Of a stretch of DNA of 64,000 nucleotides, positions 24,435 through 36,030 are shown in pieces (position 1 is the first letter of the stretch; every line of letters begins with the position of its first letter). Both the position numbers and the translations under genes were made by a program. The notes under the pieces were generated by a model that did no database searches, was not told the DNA's origin, and saw only the letters and a program-made list of their open reading frames with translations. The DNA comes from Notospermus geniculatus (taxonomy: Eukaryota; Nemertea; Pilidiophora; Heteronemertea; Lineidae): contig NMRB01000121.1 in NCBI GenBank assembly GCA_002633025.1, positions 103,219 through 167,218 on the forward strand. The letters are read 5' to 3'.

Positions 24435-25841
24435 CCATAAACCTCGCGCCAATTGGATGTGGAATGAAGAGTAGTAGAGTAGAGTAGTGCTTTGTACCGG
24501 AGGCTTTTGAACCGTACTCGATCGCAAGAATTCCAGCATCCTTTGTTAGTTCACAAAAATACAGAGAGAGTAGTTCAGGCGTGTTATGCAAACAGAAACA
24601 ACATATGACTTGCAACTTAAGAAATAATGCTGACTAAGGCTTGTTGCCCGACGGATATGTTTTACCTGTTGAATTTCAAGCACTGTAGAATAAACTCATC
24701 TGTGGTTCATCTCGTGAACCTGAAAAAATTGTACGTGTACTTATTTCAGAAGCCAGCAGAGCCGAAAGTGAAGTGATAAATTCTTTGGCATTCTTCAACA
24801 CGTTTAAAGGTAAGACTAGATGATAAGATAAAGCGCTAACAGGCGTTACTGAATCAGATACATTTCTCTGGTAGGAGTATTGTGGGGTGGAAAAAGTAAC
24901 GGCAGGACAGACAAATGGATAGAGTAACTAGAAAAAGTCGTATCGGTGACTCGGACTCAGAAAAAGTATAACAATCCTTTGTTTCGCACGCATTTTTTTC
25001 GCCAACGTTGCTTTTGCCTTGTTCAATTTAGCGTTTTCGGCCAAAACGGAGAAAATGGGGGCCTTTTGACCTATCGCGAAATCTTCCAACAACATCTGCG
25101 AAGTTAATCAGCTTATCAGAGACACTTCTAAGGATTTCGACCTATTGTCTCGATTCGTGTTGATTTCATACAAAAACCCGATTACACGCATGGAGTAACC
25201 CAGGCTCCTGTTGTTCAAGGCGTTGAAAGTTAAGCGTCCTTTTTCAGTGCAAAAATAATCCGATTTACCAATGTTCCATGAGATAATTTTGGTACAAGAA
25301 TAGGCTGTACAAAGAACAAGAAATCGGGCAACGAGGCGGGTGATATTTCTCGTTATTTTGTAATAAAGATAAAAAGAAGATGCTGGCTTACTGAGCGGTA
25401 TTTCAAAGAATGGTTTCTTTATGACTTAACTAGTCGTGATAATTGGATAATGACTTTTGGTGATAATAGCACAGAGAGAACAATTGGAAATTAGTTGTTC
25501 CCACTGGATTCGTGTAACAGCGACAAATGTCTGATTGAATGTTATTCGTGGTAGCGACGCAAAATGTGGAAAGAGTTTGTATGCATGGCGTTGTACATGT
25601 ACTTGTTGTGATCTTGTTTCTGATTGGTCAGTCAGTTACACGGTAGTACTGCATCATACTATGTATCATGCTGGCTGCAGGGAGAACGGTCTACTGTTGT
25701 ACAAAAGGCGTTCTCAAAGTTTCGGCAATGGGCGATGGTAAGAGGTTTGGCAAAGAGTGATGGAAAGATTGTTCAAAATGGAACGGTGTGAGTTGCAATG
25801 GCCCCGTTAGTCATACGTGCATTACGTAGTGTAAGGTGATT
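24435..25841. other. Single-copy stretch, no gene recognised
   Basis: Short frames only, none with a recognisable family. No repeat structure was seen apart from one TACATGTA octamer near 25594. Confidence 0.5.
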
Positions 25842-26069
25842 ATGAGCGGTATTTTCCGCCAAAAAGGGATAATCGCAGAGGGGTTATTCGAAGAGGGATA
25901 TTCGCAGAGGGAACTTCGAAGAGGGATGTTCGCAGAGGAATATTCACAGAGGGATCTTCGGAGAAGATGGAAACAAATGTAGAAATATTCCCTCTACGAA
26001 TACCTCTACGAATATCACTCTTCGTATAATCCCTCTGCGGTTATCACTTTTGGCGGAAAATACCGCCCA
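25842..26069. mobile_element. Inverted-repeat element with 14-base tandem repeats inside
   Basis: The arms GCGGTATTTTCCGCCAAAA and the complement mark the ends. Inside the left half, a 14-base unit of the form AGAGGGATNTTCGC repeats about seven times (25863-25965). The right half carries a few complementary units (CCCTCTACGAATA). The element could fold into a long, slippage-prone hairpin. Confidence 0.8.
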
Positions 26070-26090
26070 TATATGATCGTTTCTGTACTG

Positions 26091-26190
26091 AAGAAATACG
26101 TATAAAGTCGTCTCCGAATTTTGCAAATTTTCGGTCCCAACCGGGGTCTTCCTCAGGCACTTTCTAGTAGAGATCCCTTCACTTCTGGTC
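26091..26190 (-). mobile_element. Decayed retroelement piece with hammerhead-like core, copy 1
   Basis: On the minus strand it reads CTAGAAAGTGCCTGAGGAAG and then a hairpin before GAAAATTTGC. The core is at 26129-26156. It shares about 75 bases with 28111-28175. The predicted stem II has two mismatches here, so it is probably inactive. CTGANGA-stem-GAAA cores are known at the ends of Penelope-like elements and derived retrozymes; this assignment is inferred. Confidence 0.5.
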
Positions 26191-27320
26191 GTGGTATAGC
26201 GCACGGTAGGGAAAGCATAACGACGCGACAAAATCATCCGTAGTCTCTCAATGGAGCTAAACAAAGCTCCTCAACACAAGCGTATCAGCATGAGAACAAG
26301 TCCTGCGGGTACCAGCCCTGCTTCTCCTTCATCACGGTGCTCATCAATGAAGATCTCCGGTTGCATCAGCACTACATCCTCTGAGACATCCAACCTATCA
26401 CCGCCTCGGAAAACACAGGCGAAGAAGTTCATTGTCCTCACATTGCTCATTTCCTTTGTCTTAATGGCTAAGTGACCGCAGTCTAAACAAAACGTTCTCG
26501 CCTTTGCCCATTCATCAAAAGATTTTTTCACCTCCTTTTTCTCAGGTTACGCTGCTCATTTTGCTGCTGTTTCAGTCTAAGTTGAGTTGACCGTGTCATG
26601 CGTTGTGTAGACATCAAACACGGCATGCTTGTTCAGGAAGGATGCGATACAACCGATATCGGGATGGATACCTGACTATCCTTACATTACCCTAATTATC
26701 AGAATATTATCTACCGTCATTGTAACTTTTATTTTTTCGATTTTTTAAATGGGAAGACACCATGGAAAACGTATCCGTAGCAGAGAGCTCGATCCACTGT
26801 CGAATCCACCTAAATCGTCAAAAAACAATAATCGTATACACTGCAGTGCATCATACAGTACATCACAGCTCCCAGTAGGAGTGGAATGGACTTCCATGTC
26901 CCTTGCTTCAGGTAGAGCTTCCGTACCAAAGATAGAATACCAACTTCAAAGACCTTCTGCACAAGTCGCATTGTATCTTTTTACTTGGTAGGGAAAAAAA
27001 TGACAAAAACGAAGAACGTTTCCACTTGATTTGAAATGAAACAAGATGCTGGTATTGAAATCTCACGCCAAGAGCCAGCTTCGAGCACAGGCGATGAAAC
27101 TTGATGTTTGGAGCCAATTTCTTTCAATGCTCACCATGCATTTTTACAGTTTGAACGTGCTGTGGAGAAGAAAGCTAATTCTAATGTCCGGTCTTTAACC
27201 ATGAAAACCTGGTTCCAGATTTATAAAAGGAATTGCATCTAAATGGGATACATTCATATGTATTTTGTTGGATACAGTCAGAGAGGACCTAGTATGTCCT
27301 AGGCCGACTAGAGAACCCAA
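26191..27320. other. Single-copy stretch, no gene assigned
   Basis: At 26251-26531 both strands are open (74 codons on plus, 86 on minus), with a serine-rich plus translation and a minus translation containing an FCLDCGH-like stretch. Neither matches a family I know. The rest shows nothing. Confidence 0.4.
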
Positions 27321-27326
27321 GCGTCC

Positions 27327-27400
27327 CTTCTTACTTAGCCTCGTGGTTAGGCCTACCGTCAGATGTCTTCTTCCTTAGCCTTGTGGTTACCGTCAGGTAT
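27327..27400 (+). repeat. Tandem duplication of about 35-45 bases
   Basis: TTACTTAGCCTCGTGGTT...ACCGTCAG is repeated as TTCCTTAGCCTTGTGGTTACCGTCAG. The first unit reads GGTTAGGCCTACCGTC where the second reads GGTTACCGTC, so TA at 27388-27389 corresponds to TAGGCCTA at 27348-27355. Confidence 0.75.
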
Positions 27401-28110
27401 TGCCTCAGATTGTGCTGGCCTTCTCGTCGTAGCGGCACTGTTTACATGTATCCAAGATCAAGTAGGATGACCTAACAGTGCCAGCGGAACAGTGCCAGCA
27501 ACTTCCGCACTGTTTCCACTTCCTCATCATGGGATATTATGGGATCGTTCAAAATGATCTTCAGATCGTATCAATTTTTGAAATGGCGATGCAATTTGAG
27601 AAAATGTAGTTTTTCATACATTGTTTCCTCAAGCCAATAGTCTTCCAAAGGGTTAAACTTATAGCGATATAGCCGATCGAAAGCTTCATTCTCTATCTCC
27701 ATAGACATACATGAGAATAAAGAGTTGATTTCTAGTACACTAATCAGGGTTCAAATTACGATTAGAAGCGATTATGAAAGGATGCTACTAAACAGACTTC
27801 TCATTTTCATCACGTGACTGAGTTACTCCAGTTTCCAGACTCAAAAGTAGCTGATCGGTTGTATTGAGACGGCGAGAATACGATCACACAATATTGCCAT
27901 TCTTTTAAAAAGATCACAGCTGTCTGATGTGTCGCTAAGGACATGGCCTGTAGACGTGACCGACGGTGTCTCACTGCCAGTTTTGATGGTGTGACGGGAA
28001 AACAGTTCACATCAACCTTGTAGTGCCAATCACAGAAAGGTCGGTAAAGCAACACAAAAAAATTTACACTTCTTTAAACCAAAAAACAAAAAAATTCACT
28101 TCTGGTAGCT
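27401..28110. other. Single-copy stretch, no gene recognised
   Basis: A few short CAGTGCCAG-type repeats lie at about 27425-27510. No other structure was seen. Confidence 0.5.
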
Positions 28111-28175
28111 CGACTAGAAAGTGCCTGAGGAAGACCCCGGTTGGGGTCGAAAATTTGTGAAATTCGGAGACGACC
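28111..28175 (+). mobile_element. Retroelement piece with hammerhead-like core, copy 2
   Basis: The core CTGAGGA, then stem GACCCC/GGGGTC closed by GGTT, then GAAA (28125-28152) is followed by AATTT-GTG-AAATT, which could be stem III, and then C. This is the order expected for a hammerhead ribozyme. One extra A lies between CTGAGGA and stem II, and I see no good stem I, so activity is doubtful. Confidence 0.5.
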
Positions 28176-28308
28176 CTTCGTATTATGTAACAAAAAAAAT
28201 TTACGGTATTTTAATACAAAAATGTACGTAATGAAGCCTCCCTGCAAGAAATTGCACTGCAAATGTACATTACAGTTCGATGTGTGTACATGTAATACAA
28301 ATTCAAAG

Positions 28309-28400
28309 GCAGCACAGTACGATGAACTCTATCCTTACACAGCACAGTACAATGTACTGTATCCTCACACACAACAAAATACGATACTCTGCATCCACAT
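28309..28400 (+). repeat. Degenerate tandem repeat of about 30 bases
   Basis: Three units of the type CACAGTACRATGNACTNTAT and then CC-TNACACA lie head to tail. The surrounding open frames follow the repeat. Confidence 0.6.
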
Positions 28401-28979
28401 GTATACATTAATTCTATTTGTATACAAATCTCCTTATTTCGTCACTGAAGTTCAACTGTTTTTTTTTCTGCACATGGATCGGCGTTTGCTTCATTTCTCC
28501 GCCAACCAACGACGACATTGCTATGACCTCTGATTGATCCATTTCTATAGGCATTCAACCAAATGGCAAACGCGATTGATTTTGTGCGGCGCTGTCATCT
28601 TGTCAAACCGTGGCACGATATTAGATGACAGTGCAGTTATCAGTTAACAAACAAGTCTAGTTCCCTGTTTGTCAGGGCGCCAGTAAATGGAGTTAACAAT
28701 CCATTTGAGATTTCTTTGGTGCTAATTTAAGTAGGACACGATGGCTTCAGACACGCAAACTTTGATTGTCCTCTCAGAATGGATGGCAAAATACACGTAC
28801 CAGAAAAATGTATGTATTGGAACACGGCAGAAATGTACATGAACCCGTGTCGCATCGTTTCTACGACAAAGTATTCCTCAAAAGGTGACAATCCTCGAAC
28901 CACATTAGGCTAGATTGCTTCTCAAGCTCATCTGTAGGATTGAATCCTTAGGTCGGTAGCGTCCGCCATCCATAATCAA

Positions 28980-29070
28980 GCAGCCAATGAAAAACGTGTT
29001 GATTGCTCAAAAAATCAGTGATTCTCTTTTGTTGACCAATCAGCGCTTTGGAAACGACGATCACGTGACT
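28980..29070. promoter_or_regulatory. Promoter-like cluster: two CCAAT boxes and an E-box
   Basis: CAGCCAATGA (about 28981) and GACCAATCAGCG (about 29034) match the NF-Y CCAAT consensus, and TCACGTGAC (29061-29069) is a USF-type E-box. This spacing is typical of animal core promoters. A chance grouping cannot be excluded, and no first exon was confirmed downstream; CCAGTGAGTGAG near 29201 is a possible donor. Confidence 0.3.
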
Positions 29071-29209
29071 ATGGACGAGAGGCGCGACCAATTTTGGGAT
29101 AGGGATTGTATTTTACCAAAGTACCATGTACCAATGTTCCAATTTACCAATTTTTGCCATTTACCATTTTTGCCAATGTACCAAAAATGTATTTTAATTC
29201 ACCAGTGAG

Positions 29210-29978
29210 TGAGATCGGGAAACAAACAATGCACACGGTTGATTCCAAACAACACGAACCGAAACCGAATCGGACCGAAACGCGCAAAAAGAGCCGCGTG
29301 CACCACAACACAACTTCCTAGCCGCTCTTTTTATCACCTGGTTTCCCATTGGCATATTCCTTCAGGACAGAAACTAGCCAGTCGCGTATTAATCTCGCTG
29401 GTAATAGCCTATGGATTACCTATAAAGAATCGACTAAACAAACAGCGAAATTCTCATCCCGCGATATCGAAATTTTCTATGGAGATTCGATTGAATCGTA
29501 TTCTACTTTTGATTTTTGCGATCGTACACCAAGGATATTTGCCTGCCAGATACTATAAACAGATTCATGTTTTTCTTCGCATTTTTCTATATGTTTATGG
29601 ATTTCATTCAGCGAAGGCTGCTGCACATCCATTTACCATTCCTGTTGTTATCAATAAACGATTCGGCGGATGTTCAGTTACCGGAGGCCTTAGATATGGG
29701 AGATATTTTTCTCAGTGTAGTATTTTTAGGACTCGGGGATGAATCCCTATCCCAAATGCGGAAGTACTAAAAGGCATGAAAGCCAGCGTGACATCTGCTA
29801 GCATTTCTAATCCGCATATCACTGTTTCCCCTTATTGGGAAGCGCTGGCAGATAGATCGACACCATGACGTTTCTCTGTGTTTCTCATTGTCAAGACACA
29901 ACAGGGGAACACTCACAGATGAGGAACATTCAAAACCGTTACACCGGCGTCGATTCAAGAATTAAGGGGCAACTTCAA
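29210..29978. other. Open but unassigned stretch
   Basis: A 177-codon plus frame (29209-29742) overlaps two other open plus frames. The translations lack a recognisable domain. I regard them as chance frames, though they lie downstream of the promoter-like cluster. Confidence 0.3.
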
Positions 29979-30125
29979 GGTCCGTGTACACTGGCAACAT
30001 TTGTCTAACGTTAAGAGCAACAACATCTTTTGGACAAATGTCTTCGGTGTGTTCAGAGGAAAATAGTTTTCCAACACGTTGTTCAAATGTTGCTATAATT
30101 TATTGTGGCCAGTGTATACGCCATA
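29979..30125. mobile_element. MITE, GTGTACACTGGC arms
   Basis: The left end GTGTACACTGGCAACATTT and the right complement GTATACACTGGCCAC are inverted. Inner pieces CAACATTTG are repeated in both orientations. Single copy; the target duplication is not clear. Confidence 0.65.
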
Positions 30126-31735
30126 CGGCTAGAAGATAGCGTTGCTCAGGAATGTTTTTGAAATGTTGGAAGTTGTTGTCAGTAAAAGCAGCTTTACTGG
30201 AGAACCAACACATTGTGACTTCAACACCACCATTGTCACCTACGTCTTCTTCCAATTTCCCGACTCAGTTCCAACGTGTGATAACCTCATGTTCAACGTT
30301 GTCGACTAGTCACACTCTCAATGGCCTCATCGCGTGTTTGTGGTGTTGGTGGCTGGTAGCCTATCCACCTGTCTCGTCTAGTCATTCTTCCACGCTTTAG
30401 CATCCTGGCGTAGAACCAACACGTCAGCGCCCAACAAATCATAAAGAATTGCCAAGCCACGGAATTTCTCCCCTAAGAATGAAAGTCTCTTTCTACATTA
30501 GTACTGCGATAAAACACTCCTGGCGGAAAATGTAAATAAAATTATGCTTTTTTTTCTACCGAGGCATTCTCCCTTCTTTGTTGGAGGCAAGGCGTATGTT
30601 TAGCGATGAGAGGGTAACGGGAAAACGCATGAAACTACTAGTATGTGGTGTTTCTCTAAGCTTGGCAAAAAGTGGTGTTGAAGGATACGAGAGTGAAAAA
30701 AAGATGATGGATGCCAGAGCCTGGCGTACAAGGGCGTTTTCCGAGTTCTCACTATCTCATGAAGCAGCCATCTAGCCCATGTATCGCCATGCTTTCGCTT
30801 TCATCTGCAGCGAGCACATTCTAAAATCCCATTTTTCCTGATTTGTGCAAAGTCAAACTAGGTAGATTTTTACCATTGATCAAAATCCTAGCAGTTTATT
30901 CTATTTTAAGCTCTAAAATACGATGAGACTTATAAAACCCCGGGGAAAATGTAGAGGAAATCCACGAGTACGGAAATGACTCAAGGGCCCCCGGTATTAG
31001 AAAACCTTTGTCGAATAAAATGACAAAATCAAAAGGTTTTATTGAAAGAATCAATTAGTCAAAAGAGAAGAGAAGTAGTGACATCACAGTATTCAAGCCT
31101 TGGGCATTTGATTTTTTCTATTTCCCTAACAGAAGCTACTGTATGTTTTCTGATTCATTACTCCGATTCCCAATGTACCTAACGGATAACGAAATCTGTA
31201 ACTGCTTTGTGTGAAATTTGAAATGCTTATTTGATCTTCGTTTGTAACGTACAGATGTGGATCGGTGTTGAAATTTTGATAACACGTTGTTCGAAAAGTT
31301 GTAATCTTCGTGGCTCACACGTTACAGTGGGTTTAGAACAATTTCTCTGTCAGCTATGGAGTTTAAGTATCTTGTGGGGATTTAGAGCTTATCTATCTAT
31401 TCATAAAAGGAATTCTTTTATGATCTTATGTCAAAGTGTTCTGCAAATCATCAGGCTGGTTTGTGTAGACGGAACAGTGAATGTGATTTATATGAAACGT
31501 GTCTACTGATCAGAAAGAACCTTTCGGTAATGGCAACTTCCAGGTGTTATGGGTAAGCCAAGCTCCCCAAGGATTGGTAACCCTACACATAGCATAATCG
31601 ACGGCTAATTAGCCGTGGCGGATGAGTTCAATTGTTGAGTTAGGCGTAAATGAATGCACGGTTGTTACGAACAGAGACGGGAAGCCACCCCGAGTCAATC
31701 TCTGGGTGTTACATTCATATTGTCTTATAAAGGCG
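30126..31735. other. Single-copy stretch, no gene recognised
   Basis: Only short frames (up to about 90 codons) with no family signature. No repeats were noticed. Confidence 0.5.
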
Positions 31736-31737
31736 CA

Positions 31738-32045
31738 GTCAATCTTCAAGCTTGAACCCCAGCCCAGACTTCAATCTTCAAGCTTGAACCCCGACTTCAA
31801 TCTTCAAAGCTTGAAGTTTGAAGCCGTGAATTCAAACTTGAAGAATGGAGTCAGACCAAATCCAGGTGCCTGTTTCATAAAGAGACTTTAAGCTAATGGT
31901 ACCTTTAACCAAATGGAAAATGCATTGAAGTTAATGGTACTATTAGCTTAAAGTCACTTTATGAAACAGGCCCCAGGTTCGAAGACTGAAATGCGGATTC
32001 AAGCTTGAAGATTGAAGTCCGAAGTCAATTCAAGCTTTCAAGACA
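31738..32045 (-). repeat. Third locus of the TTCAAGCTTGAA minisatellite
   Basis: Units such as ACTTCAATCTTCAAGCTTGA are related to the 28-base minisatellite of duplication 1 but more degenerate. A MITE (31865-31975) interrupts the array. Confidence 0.7.
31865..31975. mobile_element. MITE, TTTCATAAAG family, copy 3 (full length)
   Basis: GCCTGTTTCATAAAGAGACT and its complement form about 40-base arms around a centre with AACCAAATGGAAAATGCATT. It is inserted in the minisatellite. Confidence 0.85.
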
Positions 32046-33314
32046 ACTTTAACTTCCGATTCAATTCTTCAGTAGGGCGGTAAAATTTGTTGGGACATCC
32101 TGTACAGTGTAAGTTCCAGCGGCAAGTTTTTGATTGATTATAATTAGCCATTCATTCTAATTGAATCATAAGAACATGGGATTATGACGCCGAGATGATA
32201 AAGGAGCAACTTCTCCCCCAGCTTAGGCGGCCGGAAAATGAGAATGGAAACGCTTCCCTCATTACGTTCATTAAGTCGCTTTGGACAAGGGTATTTGTAA
32301 CTTTTCCATGAAATTAACTTAATTAAATTAACTTACTTTTTGCGGAAGAACTGTTCTTAAATGGAATAAAGGAATTTAAAACCCAAAAGCAATTATTTCT
32401 TTGGGATGCTCTGTTTTGAGGAGATAAAGGAGGAAATATAAGTCTGACCACGGATTCGGTATTTTCGAAATCGAAATTGGCTCACGGTGCGTAAGCCTAC
32501 CCTGATTAATACAATGCTATCGGTATCTGATTCACCTATTTGTTGGAACAATCCTTTGCCCAAGTTTAATCAAGCAAAATGACTTTGTTTAGGCTAATTA
32601 TCTCAACCAGGTGTTCTCGGCATCAAAGAAAAAATGCAGCAGAAATATTGTGTAATGTTTATTGAACGTCACTTTCACTGAGTCAACATGGTGACAAAGG
32701 AGATTCGTTCGATTTAAAAATTAGGTACACCTTGTCACCCTAACAATACTTTGTAGTGTAGTGCATTCAGCGTACACAAAGCATGAGTTTAAATACATCT
32801 ACTTTTGAGCCAAGTTGACTTTCTGTACAAAAGCCTCAAGGCCAAAACAATGAAGCATGTAATTCCAAGCTTAACTTGTGTGAACCATTGAATCATGCGG
32901 CTTACATAACAGAAAATGGTATTGTTTCTTTAAAACATCAAGGTCAAGAGAACGAAGCAGAAAATTCAAGGTTTCCATTTAGAAAGAAAGGAAACGACAT
33001 CACACCGTCTGAAAAGAACATTATGATCAAAGACAACGACTTATGACAAATCCTTCTGTTGGTTTATTTCTTCTCGGGTGCCCTCCAAACATATTCACCG
33101 ACGTCGCGACGTCTGTAATACCCGCAGCCACAAGTAGAACGTATATTGACTTCGATGTTGACGGTCAGGAGGAAAGTGGCTTCAAGGATGCGTCAGCCCC
33201 TTGACGATGGTCCAGCGGACGCTAATGAGGCAATAAACCATCCCCTCCCTTCCAACCACCATCTGACTGCATGCTTAACCAATTATATCGTTTTTGTAGC
33301 TGTCACATTTGCTC
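32046..33314. other. Single-copy, AT-leaning stretch, no gene recognised
   Basis: No frame, repeat or structured element was identified. Confidence 0.5.
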
Positions 33315-33394
33315 GCACATGGTGATAAAATGGAACTCATCCTCAACGCGAGCTGCACATAGTAATAAAATGAACCTCATCCTCAACGCGAGAA
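33315..33394 (+). repeat. Two-unit tandem duplication, 40 bases each
   Basis: Units 33315-33354 and 33355-33394 share GCACATRGTRATAAAATG and CTCATCCTCAACGCGAG with a few changes. Confidence 0.8.
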
Positions 33395-34721
33395 TCCTCA
33401 AGCGAGAGAGACAAAACGGGAACTAAATCTGTTAGACAGGCTAAATGAGATTTAACTATTTCGTGACTCATTTGATTGTATTAACCAAATTGTCACACAT
33501 TGCTTCATTCCTACACATCAAGCGAACTGTCCGAATCATTTGCGGGAGAGATTCCAAATCGAGGCGTTAAGGGATGTTACCAAGAAATTAAGCTGTCTGG
33601 CGTTTCTCGTGAGATGATTGGCTTGAAGGTCGGCACAGGTCAATGGTCACTTGGGAGTACATTTGTTGAGTGTCGCGTCAGGTTGCGGATAACACGCGGT
33701 AATGAGGTATCGGCCATCTTGATGATTCAGCAATATTTAATAATCTTACTGGTATCCTTGGTTACTGATGGTAAAATTGTTGTTTCAAACAACAACTTGT
33801 TACTGGCTCGTCACTTAGAAAAACATTTATGGCAAATTATGGTTGCGTTTTTGAGAGCTGTAATAATTGCACGGATCGCTAAAAGCTGAGTGAGCTATTG
33901 CTAAAACGCTAGACTGCTTTATTTCCGTTCAACACGTCCAATTTAATGGAACAGAATAGAAACACATCATCCATCATTATTTGCATGTTTATAACTCCAT
34001 CGCTTTGGTGCTACCGCCTAAAAAAGCTTTGATATTGGTTTCCAAATGCAAGAAAAACACTTCACATTGTAAAACAGGCTTTTCACGAGTAGAGGTTATC
34101 AAAACTCTTCTTTGCCCCATCTGACGCACTATTGAAAAAATGTACCTTGCAATCCCAGTGGGAACTGGGTTCTCAATCGTAAATCGCTTTTTTTCTACGA
34201 GCGTGTCAAAGTCTTCCCGCAAAAATATGTCATTCCATGCAGTAATCAGTGTGGTAACGACCTCACATCAGACTTTGCCGATTCAAATTTCTCCGCACAC
34301 CGATAAGGTCAGTTTCCTTCCAGAGAAAAAAAAACATTCCGTACGCGGAGCCAATGTATACATCACCGACTATAAATCGCTAATGTCACTTTCATTGCTT
34401 TCAGACGATCTGGTCAGCTTGCGGTTACTGAAGGACGGCAAACCCGCACCATCCAATCCCTGCAAGTCAATGAGGAACCGCTATTACTCACACAAATGTG
34501 GCCTTCGGGGGGAAAACGGCGACTAACCGAGCACAACCTGGCTATAGGTGATCAATAAAATTCACTGTAACTCCTATCAGATGAGAAGAAAAACGACTAC
34601 ATGTCTTTTTTTCTGACTGTTGTATCAAATGCCGATTGTCAAGTATGACATTAACAGCTTTCTCTGGCTATAGATTTTCTGAGCGTGGAGGTACACGTAG
34701 CTAGCGTAGGCTACGAAAAAT
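33395..34721. other. Single-copy stretch, no gene recognised
   Basis: Frames of 128-129 codons at 33500-33889 and 34140-34526 (plus) have no recognisable domain and lack splice context. They are treated as chance frames. Confidence 0.4.
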
Positions 34722-34765
34722 GAAATGGTCCATGGACCATGTGCCCACCTTGGTGAATGTACCAG
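34722..34765 (+). repeat. 5-prime piece of the palindrome-led dispersed repeat, copy 3
   Basis: 44 bases match the first part of 8033-8412, starting at the same base (GAAATGGTCCATGGACCATG). Similarity then stops. The shared start suggests a true element terminus. Confidence 0.6.
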
Positions 34766-34972
34766 AAGAACGAACAAGTGTCAAGTCAATATGTTCCAGG
34801 GAAACATCATACCACGTTAGAACGTTCTTAGTGGTATTGTTCATAAGATATGAGCCAAAGTACATTTTTCAAGATGGACGACTGGCGGCCATATTTTAAT
34901 TCCAACCCGGTTGAAATTCGCAACATTTATATAGGGTACATGTACCTAGATACATAAGTGCAATAGAGGCAC

Positions 34973-35074
34973 TTTCATGATGACTTTACGTTAATGGTAC
35001 ATTTAACCAAATCGAAAATGCATTTAGTTAATTGTACCATTAGCTTAAATTCACTTTACGAAACAGGCCCCAGG
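34973..35074. mobile_element. MITE, TTTCATAAAG family, copy 4 (left end worn)
   Basis: The centre ACCAAATCGAAAATGCATTT and the right end TTTACGAAACAGGCCCCAGG match 31865-31975. The left terminal bases are degraded. Confidence 0.75.
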
Positions 35075-35735
35075 ACGACAACAGTGATCATGACGGAATA
35101 TCGTCATTTTGAAATACAAATCTTAGCTTTGAAATACATGCGAGTTTCCTATGGCGATGCATGCATCGTTGAATTATTGGTACGCCGCCTTCAAGCATGA
35201 AAGTATGATTACCACAATACCTCCAAGCTTCAAGCAATAGAAGCTAGAACAGTCGCCTCGCAGCGTGTCAACAGATGTCATTGTGCCTGGACACAAAGAC
35301 AATAGTTTTTAACGCCCATTACAAACCATTAGGAAGGATGGGATGACAGCACTTTGCCTCAGGGGCTGGTACAACTAGAGTGCATGCAACTGTATTGCGG
35401 AGTCATCATCATATGTAATTCGTTTCCAGCGCGTTCTGCGCCTTCTTTTAATTGCTTCTAAATGGCAATACCTTTTTTGCTCGTGTTTCGCGTCAGGTAG
35501 CCACTGCAAGGCAGCAAGATTATACAGACAAAAAAAACGGATTTGATATACGGTAAGCAATGTGACACTACCAGTATAAGCGGAAACAGAGACAATTATC
35601 ATATTTGGACGCGTATGATATAGTGTTGTGAGACAAAAGGTGGAGGCGTGAACTCTAATATTTTGCATGTTTTGTCATATTTTGTAAAATGTGTCGCGTG
35701 AAATTTCATACATGTACGTTTTGTAACTTTATCCC
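35075..35735. other. Single-copy stretch, no gene recognised
   Basis: Short frames only. No structure was noticed. Confidence 0.5.
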
Positions 35736-35739
35736 CTAC

Positions 35740-36030
35740 CATTTGCAAGTACTGTACAATGTTCTAAAATGAAGCATCCATTTTCGCGATAGGTTCCACA
35801 TCTTCCCAGTTACCATTCAAACACAGCAACGATATTCACAATGGGTTCCAGATCTTTTTTAGATACATTTTACGTACTAAAATGAAACTTAACCGATCTT
35901 TATAAGTTCCACATCTTTATTGTTACCATACACGTACTAAAATAAGGCATCCATCCTGGGTGGCTACAAATTTTTTTAGTAACCATTCACGCCAGCAAAA
36001 AGCAGCCACGAATTTCATGGCGGGTTACAA
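35740..36030 (+). repeat. Degenerate tandem repeat of about 70 bases
   Basis: About four diverged units contain the sequence RGTTCCASATCTT then TTACCAT and ACGTACTAAAAT, spaced 65-80 bases apart. Confidence 0.55.

Noticed and set aside
33500-34526. Two plus frames of 128-129 codons
   Set aside because: No domain, no splice context, and overlap with an opposite-strand frame.
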